Assembly (NCBI GenBank): GCA_018296165.2
Contig: JACKQL020000014.1
Span: forward strand, 620,001 to 684,000
DNA from: Termitomyces sp. T153
Taxonomy: Eukaryota; Basidiomycota; Agaricomycetes; Agaricales; Lyophyllaceae
DNA length: 64,000 nt
Reading direction: 5' to 3'
Below the pieces are notes generated by a model. That model did no database searches and was not told the origin of the DNA. It was given only the letters and a program-made list of their open reading frames with translations. The translations under genes were made by a program, and so were the position numbers. Shown here one piece after another: positions 57,140-64,000 of the stretch (positions are counted from its first letter, which is position 1; every line of letters starts with the position of its first letter).

Positions 57140-60116
57140 ATGTTCTCATTACTGACTTCCTTTGCGTGCGTGGGGCTCACTGCTGCCCTAACGTCCGTTT
57201 CCAATGTCTCTGTTGCGACTGCGACCCCAAGCTTGTCCGTATCTTCCGTAGATGCTTTGCCGACACAGGTGGCGCTGCCTCCTAAGCAGATATGGTGCCC
57301 CTCTGAGATATTTTGCGCTGGACAGGTATATTATCCATCTCTTGTATATCCCTGGTCAATGAACCTCGTTCCAAGCTCCTGCAAACCGTTAATATAGCTC
57401 AGCTATATCCTGATGATAAGACTTTTGTAGACAAAGTTTGTCATTCATTCCCTGGTTTTTTTGTCGGTGCTTCTGAACCTGGTTCCGCAGCCAACCAATA
57501 AACCTGCTCCAGAGGTGTTGGCAGATTTCCAAAATATTTCATCTTCAACAACGTATGGCGAAGTCGTGCAGTTTGTTGAGAACGACTTTAAAGGGGAAGG
57601 GCTTGAATTGGAAGCACTTGAACTCGCCAACTTCAAATCTGATCCGGCTTTCCTGAATAATGTTTCTGCTCCCATTGTAAAGGCCTTCGCCAAAACCGTT
57701 CATGGTTTTTGGACACAGCTTATCAGGGGTACAAACGCGTCCACTCTCTGCACGGGCGGCTCAACGGGATGTGAGAGCTCTTTGATCCCTCTGAATCACA
57801 CTTTTGTAGTTCCTGGTATGTTCCCTATCTCATTATGACTCATTGAAGTTAACATATCTTTCGAAGGTGGCCGCTTCAGGGAACAGTATTATTGGGACAG
57901 CTTTTGGATCGTCGAAGGTCTTATCGAGTCCGAACTTCACGATATCGTGAATGCCACCATTCAGAACTTCATGGATGAACTAGATGCTTTTGGTTTTATT
58001 CCGAATGGTGGCCGCATCTACTGTAAGAGCAAACCCCTCTCTATACGTTGACCATGGGGTGACGTCATTTATATTTTCAGATCTAGACAGATCTCAACCT
58101 CCTCTCTTCATTCAGGTCCGTACATGAGCTACTCAAGACAACTCATGAAGTTGAACACAGTCTTGACAGATGTTATCGCGTTATGTGACAGCCAGCGGTG
58201 ATCGAACGATTCTGAGACGAGCTCTCCCACTCGCCGAAGTATGAGACGTTATGGTGCCGATTGTTTGCACCTACTCACCCTTGTTCTCTAATCAGAAAGA
58301 GCTCAAGTGGTGGAATGATAACCGCTCACTTCAAGTTCAATCTGCGTCGAATGTAACACACAAGGTATACCGTTATTCCGTGAACAATAGTGCACCTCGT
58401 CCCGAATCATATCTTGCTGGTTAGTTAGCCTTTCTTGTTATTCTCGTTCTTCACGGATTAACGAACTATTGATTCTGGAGATTACACGACCGCTAGCGTC
58501 CCAAACACGCTTAATGACACTCAAAAAGCTGCATTGTATGCTGAGCTTGCCAGTGGTGCTGAGACTGGTCAGCAATGAACTTCTGATCATACAAGAGTAA
58601 CTGTTGAAGATCTTGCTAGGATGGGATTATACTGTTCGATGGTTTGCGCCCACTGCTGTTGATAACAATGACGGCCTTCGCAGCCTAAACGTTAGAAATA
58701 CGATACCGATTGACCTCAACAGCATCCTCTGTAAGTATGCCTCAGTTTCAGTGGTCATCTACGATACTGACGATTGTCATGTCTCTCTTTATAGACAAAA
58801 ATCATATTCTTCTGGCTAATCTATATGAGAATGATGATAATGATGCGGCCTCTTCACATCGTAAAGCAGCAGCAGCCCTTCGTGCTGCCATTCTTGATCT
58901 TTTCTGGGATCCGATCAAGGTAAGCTTGATGACCACCATTTGCACATTGCGACTAACTCGCGATCTTAAGCTTGCATTTTACGACTACAACCTTGCCACG
59001 AATTCTAGGAACAGTGTCTACAGCGTGGCAAACTTTTACCCTCTGTGGAGTGGTATTATTCCATCTGAGCTCCTCAACAGCTCGGACAAGGCTTTCAGCT
59101 ACTTCTCATCTCTCAATCTCGTGCTCAACCGCTACAACGGGACTTTCCCTTCGACATTCATTGTTTCTGGGCAACAATGGTAGGATAATATCATTCTTCT
59201 ACCGTCATACTCATTCTTGACATTCTAAGGGACGCGCCTAACACCTGGCCGCCACACCAGTACATTGTTCTCCAGGCACTTCGTGCTTTACCGTCGAACA
59301 TAACCTCCGGGGTGCTTCCTACACCTCCCGGTGACCAATCAACCTTCAATCTCGTCCCTGAAGGTCAACTTGGGCTCAACGAATCCCAGCTCCTGAGTCA
59401 ACCGTTTAGGGGTAGCGCAGGGAACGCCTCCACGTCGGGGTCAGCCGCAGATATCAACAGATTGAATGGCACGGTTTTAAATGGAGGAAATGCCACGGAT
59501 GGGGAGGGATGGGGCAAGGCTTTGGAAAGGCAGCTTGCCAATCGGTATATAACGAGTGCATTCTGTAGCTGGTGAGTTCTTGTCTGCAGTCATCTCTTTT
59601 GATGGTGTAGGCTCAAGTGAATAAAGGCGTGCAACAGGCGGTTCAATTGAGGGATTAGTGCCAAGGTTGTCTCTTCAGGAGCTCAATGCTACTCAAAGTG
59701 TCAATAACACAGGAAATGTAAGACGTTCCTTGCATTGCTATCCTCGGTCCTTCTGATGCTTTGTCGGTGGTTTTGTAGATGTTTGAGAAGTTCTCAAATC
59801 TTGATGTCGATTCCGCCGGGCGTGGAGGAGAGTACACCGTCCAGGTGAGCATTGTATCTGTCATGCCAGCTCTGATGTTAATGGGATCCATTAGGCGGGC
59901 TTTGGATGGACAAACGGCGTTGTTCTCTGGGTTTCTAGTTTCTACGGTGGTGTATTGGTGGAGCCGGAGTGTCCTAGCCTCATCACAATGCCTACCACAA
60001 GCAACAACGGCCAAAATGGTGCAGTTCGCCTGACCGGGAACGGATCGTCTGTGACTCTTCGGGCCATGCTGACATTTGTGTTTGTTGGGTTGTTCGTGCA
60101 CGGTTTGGGGTTGTGA
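57140..60116 (+). CDS. Secreted GH37 trehalase, probably GPI-anchored
   Basis: Fifteen exons from 57140 to 60116 (57140-57325, 57376-57435, 57491-57815, 57867-58022, 58081-58115, 58170-58238, 58296-58419, 58481-58567, 58620-58730, 58795-58919, 58971-59179, 59230-59571, 59627-59717, 59779-59844, 59895-60116) give 735 aa. A signal peptide (MFSLLTSFACVGLTAA) precedes trehalase signature 1, PGGRFREQYYWDSFW, and signature 2, QWDAPNTWPPHQY. The acid residue is the Asp in GAETGWDYTVRW; the base lies in GRGGEYTVQ, followed by GFGWTNGV. It splits trehalose into two glucoses outside the cell or in the vacuole. The last 20 residues are hydrophobic after a Gly/Ser-rich linker and end at the stop, which suggests GPI attachment. 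Many NxT/S sites fit secretion. Confidence 0.95.
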
Positions 60117-60604
60117 TGTAAAGCTGCAAGCTTAGAAGTAAATGAACTCAATAACAACTTAATAGACTGGCATCTGCACCTCTCTTCGCCTGATCATGTT
60201 GCGACTTACAGGGTTTGTACAAGCTGTTGCCACCATGACTTATTTTCTTTCAGGTCAATTGATGTATGGCATCTTTTGATTCTGACAAGGGGATATCATG
60301 AGGTTGGGTAGATAGGTCGGGACCTTGACCTGTTGATATTTTTTGGAGGTGATAGTACTTCCCCGACTCTCTTACGTAAGTAACGAGAGAGGCTTGCCAA
60401 CCATATAATTTAGGTCACGTGATTGGTTATTCAGCTTCTCGAACATTCTAGATTGTTCTACATACAAGCATTCAACTGCTCGAAATACATGTCACCCTTG
60501 CTCTGACAATCTCTGCAAAAAACTTTGTTCATATATTGTGGTGTACTTATTGTTCTTTGCACTTCTGCCCTTACAACAGTCTTCACTACTGTTTGTATTT
60601 ACTT

Positions 60605-60712
60605 ACAGTCACTCTTTACAACATTCAATCTATACTGTTTGTATTTATTACTCTCAGTCTTTTACAACATTCAGTCTTTACAACATTCAGTCTTTGCAAC
60701 ACCTCTGTCTTG
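60605..60712. repeat. Short tandem repeats at the island edge
   Basis: The 16-bp unit tttacaacattcagtc occurs in three consecutive or near-consecutive copies (about 60660-60695), with diverged copies on both sides (ctttacaacattcaatc near 60614; tttgcaacacctctgtc near 60694). A second unit, tactgtttgtattta, occurs twice (about 60587 and 60635). Confidence 0.75.
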
Positions 60713-60779
60713 TGACCCCTCTTATAGAGTTTATCTTACATCATTTGCTCATATTGTTCCATGTATCCCTTAACTAAAT

Positions 60780-62890
60780 TACCATGTTGTGTCCCTAGGG
60801 TTTTGGATGAGAAAGACTGCCCTCCTATTGGTGTTGAGATTCTTCCTGATGACTATCCTATTTTCTTCAACTCATCATATTTTCCTGATGCCCACTGTTT
60901 TCTGACACCTGATGCTGTGGCTGATTGGCTTACAAGTGTTTTCAAAGATGAACTGCCTTCTGCTTCATTTCTTACATCTCAAAAATCTGATATTTTTACT
61001 GTTTGCAATCTTTTTGATAGATCATTTATTACTTTAGATCATTATGATATATGCTCATCTCACTTTCATCCCCAGGAATTTTTGTCCCACTTTTCCATTT
61101 ATCCTTTTCATGCTGGCCACCCAATTTAGTTTTATTGTACTTTAAAGCACTACACTCAATCTCTCAATGAGCTGACTTGCAAAAATTTGAGTACATCATT
61201 TGAATTTGGTGTCATTGCACCCAAGTCTTCTTTGAAAAAAACTATTGTTAATGCTATAGTTGCTCATTTTCTTCAGTGTAGGCCCCAATGGCTTATCTTA
61301 TGCCTTGTCATATCAATCAGCTGTTACCTTCATCTGTGACCATTATTTTAGAGCAAACAGGTTTTTATCATCTTGCTGTCCATACTTTTGGTGAAATTGT
61401 TACTCAGGCTCTCATGATTCCTGAATATCCACTATTGCATCCTACAAATTTTCAAAGTAATCAGTTTTTTTCAATGCAATTGTTAGGACACATTAAAAAG
61501 TCAAATAGTAGCAACCTGCTGTCATCAACTAAATTTTTCCAAATAAGGTTTTACAATCAAATCTATGTTCTCTTCATCTTTCACACAGACCTGTCCTTGT
61601 CACATTTCATAGCAGTATGTCAGATGCTATTGTTCAAAGTTTTCAGTCTCACTGTATTGCTTTAATGCATTGTCAAACTTCTACTATCCATCAGTACATA
61701 TTATGCTTGCAGCCTTTTACCTCTGATTTTCCTTTAAGTTTCAAAGATTCCATTCAATGAATACTTGAAATAGAATATTCTCCTACTATATTTACAACAT
61801 TGACTGCTTGCTCTGAATCTCAGTGCATCAAGTTTAAAAAATTATTGCATGCCAATCAAAAACAGTTTAATGCTGACCTATCTGCTAAACATGTTGCTGA
61901 TGTTGCATCTTCATGGCCAAATGTACCCTCTTATGACCTCGATCTAAATTGTGCATGATGTTTAGGCTTTTAATTTATTTCTTCTAAAATTATTTGATGC
62001 TCACTTTAATGGTATCTTCCCATCATTATTCAATAGTTATCATGACTTAATATTAAATCTCTGTGGTTTTGCATCAGATTTGACTATAATTCAGATTTGT
62101 AGTGACTGTTATTTTGTTTTTCAAAGAAAACAAATTCCCAAGTATGCCTCAACTAATCATTTATATTGTGGAGTATTGCTTAAACAATTTGCTGATTGCA
62201 CTTGATTAGAGGAAATGACTTGTGTTGTTTATTGCACCAGTGCTTATGTTATACACCTTTATCAATCATTCAATCCTAAGCAGCCCAGAGTTTTTCATGG
62301 TAATACATGTGCCCATGATACTAATATAGTTTCAACTGCCTCTGTTCTACCTCAAACTCCTGATCACATCAATGGTCTGTTATCAGTTGTCTTTATTGAG
62401 CCAGGTCAATTTAAGAAAAATGCATTGAGAAACATTTTTTGTGTTTGAAAACATAAAATTTGAAATTTTCTTTTATAGTAGAAAAATGAAGCAAAAAATC
62501 CACTATATCAAAATATAATTCTTGACAAGAAATCTATTGAATTATAACCAATATGATACCCAGAGGATAATACTCTTCTGAGCATAGATGATTATGTTAT
62601 ACATGACACTGAATTATTTGTTAAAACTACTTTCAATAGTAAGACTACTAGTTTGTCTAATCATCCTGCTCTGGAGGTTCAGGCACTTGAATTGTGTGTT
62701 GACTCTAAATCAGATTCTACAGTTTTTTAAGAACACATGAGTGTAGCTGATCCTGAAAGTGTTAAAATTTATGGTCAATCTTTTACAGCATCAGCTTTAC
62801 AATCTCTTGTACCAAAAGCTTACTATATACCTGATGATGTGCCTGATCTTATAATTCATAAAGCTATGACATGTAATTCATGTCAATAGG
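60780..62890 (+). pseudogene. Decayed Helitron-associated ORF (DUF6570-like region)
   Basis: Frames run in order with many stops. Upstream: YFPDAHCFLTPDAVADWLTS, DIFTVCNLFDRSF and a SAP-like piece, LSTSFEFGVIAPKSSLKKTI. Downstream (about 61970-62560): LNLCGFASDLTIIQICSDCYF, QRKQIPKYASTNHLYCGVL, a TCVVYC block, HINGLLSVVFIEPG and PLYQNIILDKKSIEL. The order (Cys pair, Ala/Asn-rich turn, then hydrophobic strands ending in a LWLK...NPLY motif, here broken by stops) resembles the DUF6570 region in fungal Helitron proteins. I recalled that resemblance from memory and could not test it. No Rep or helicase motif is seen. Confidence 0.4.
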
Positions 62891-64000
62891 GCCTAGTCCT
62901 ACTGGCAGTTCAAGGATGTAATTCTTGGATTGTACAATCAATTTGTACAACCCTCAACTATGCAGGATGCCCATGATGCATTTTGCAATGTAGTGTATGT
63001 GGTCAAAGAGGAAGTGCAAGGCTTTCACAATGCCATGCTTGACCATGCTCAAAACATAGCTGTATTTCCTAACAAATTCATAATTTGTGAGTGATTCTTT
63101 GAGGGGATACCCTCTGATGCATTGATATGCAATGGTGGACTCACTCCCAAGGTGAACACTGTCAAGAAGTTTGTCTCAGAGGCAAAAGCCTACAAGAATA
63201 GTATAAAAACTGCAGTGCACTATTTAGAGCATAGCATGAAGAATGGTCAGGGCAACATTTGTTGTTAGCAGCAGCACAGTTTCCAAAGCTCAGAACTGCC
63301 TTGGCTAAGTAGACTGAGTTGGTAGGATACCATGCTTGCCTGGTCTTGAGGCCTATGCCTCTGTGGGTCAGTTTGGGCCCAGGCCCTCCCCAACTTGCAG
63401 GAACAATGCAGGTGGCAAGAAAACATCTTGCTACAGGGAAGAACATGTTGGCCATAGCATTGGACCAACCAGGCAAAGATGCCAGAAGATCTGCAACCTG
63501 TTACAAGTGTAGAAAGGTCAGTCACTTTTTCCAAGAGTGCAGGGAGCCAGCTAAGCCAGCTCCTCATGTGTTTGTACAAGCAGTACATACTGCTGCTCCT
63601 TTGAATATGGGAAACACCCATAATGAGCAGGATGAGGATCTTGGGGGTGTCAACAACAAAGAAGTGGCTGAGTCCAAAGGGACTCAGGAGGATGATGAGG
63701 AGTACATTGTGTTGGAAATGTATAAAAACAATTACTATACTTGGAGTAGTGAGAGTAAGGGACTCTTTGCCCTCACTGAAGCTTCTGCTGCCAAGCATAG
63801 GGTGCAAGAACCTAGTAATGAAGTTTGCATATGCAAGCTGTGGATCATGGCAGCCAAGAATGCCATAGACTGACTAGTGCTACCAGCATGAGACAAGAAA
63901 TGTCTCATCATTTGGGTAAATGTTAATGGCCACCAAGTGTGGACACTGTGGGATTCAAAGAGTATGGACTCTGGAATCATGCTGTTATTTGCTCATGTGG
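62890..64000 (+). pseudogene. gypsy gag and protease fragment with CCHC knuckle (runs off the window)
   Basis: A frame from about 62900 shows a capsid-like stretch (FKDVILGLYNQFVQPSTMQDAHDAF, GFHNAMLDHAQNIA, FFEGIPSDAL). It is followed at 63319-63873 by a segment with the CCHC knuckle CYKCRKVSHFFQEC and an acidic linker (EQDEDLGG, TQEDDEEYIVLE). After the stop at 63871-63873 another phase reads VNGHQVWTLWDS near 63920-63960, as the start of a retroviral-type protease would. Two or more stops (for example at 63091 and 63265-63267) interrupt it. No LTR is visible at its left side, so the element is truncated there or joined to the Helitron remnant by rearrangement. Confidence 0.6.

Larger units (their letters stand above)
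60480..64000. other. Second CpG-depleted transposon island (continues past the window)
   Basis: From about 60480 I found only one or two CG dinucleotides (for example near 61940), while the trehalase gene just to the left is CpG-rich. The block holds a decayed Helitron-like frame and a gypsy gag fragment, plus short tandem repeats at its left edge. The right boundary is outside the window. Confidence 0.8.

Overview
The window reads as nuclear DNA of a basidiomycete fungus, most likely Agaricomycotina. Nearly every recognisable gene is cut by many introns of about 50-60 nt, and the products are typical of mushrooms: a heme-thiolate P450, Dal5-type transporters, a GPI-type trehalase and a chromodomain Ty3/gypsy element. 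Genus cannot be read from the sequence. I spliced the models by hand, requiring reading frame to be kept across every junction. No tRNA, rRNA or CRISPR array was found.

Layout. 1-7.3 kb: 5' end of ROT1 (-), proteasome beta-6 PRE7 (-), a gene-poor stretch with short repeats, and a membrane-anchored aldo/keto reductase (-). 7.34-23.25 kb: a transposon island almost without CpG. It holds a complete but decayed Ty3/gypsy chromovirus (13470-19852, TSD TGAAC) inserted in a decayed Helitron-type ORF, an LTR-like block, tandem repeats and unidentified remnants. 23.4-29.8 kb: two MFS transporters of identical length and exon plan flank a short-chain dehydrogenase, all on the minus strand. 30.5-32.4 kb: glutathione synthetase (-). 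33.9-37.8 kb: RPAP1 (-). 38.6-40.8 kb: P450 (+) whose last exon is tandemly duplicated. 41.0-43.4 kb: HIT hydrolase (-) and a 2OG-Fe(II) oxygenase (+) diverge from a 104-bp gap. 43.5-45.6 kb: PRMT3 (-). 46.4 kb: a small two-exon gene (+). 47.0-48.0 kb: CCDC25/NFACT-R protein (-). 50.35-56.25 kb: PRP6 (-) and an RBM25-like RRM/PWI protein (+) share a 274-bp divergent promoter. 57.1-60.1 kb: GH37 trehalase (+). 60.48-64.0 kb: a second CpG-depleted island with Helitron-like and gypsy gag remnants that runs off the window.

Functional picture. Most genes are housekeeping: proteasome, ER folding, pol II assembly, U5 snRNP and alternative splicing, arginine methylation, glutathione. PRP6 and the RBM25-like gene, both splicing factors, lie head to head. 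The MFS-SDR-MFS trio looks like a small transport/reduction cluster with unknown substrate. The most informative signal is the pair of sharply bounded CpG-free islands. Differences between the two LTRs of the gypsy element repeatedly pair TG in one copy with CA in the other, which points to loss of methylated CpG after insertion. I saw no clear new defence or metabolic system. The unusual items are three GC-AG introns, one apparent GT-GG intron, microexons of 7, 10 and 15 nt, the duplicated P450 exon, and a short repeat family found both inside and outside the islands.
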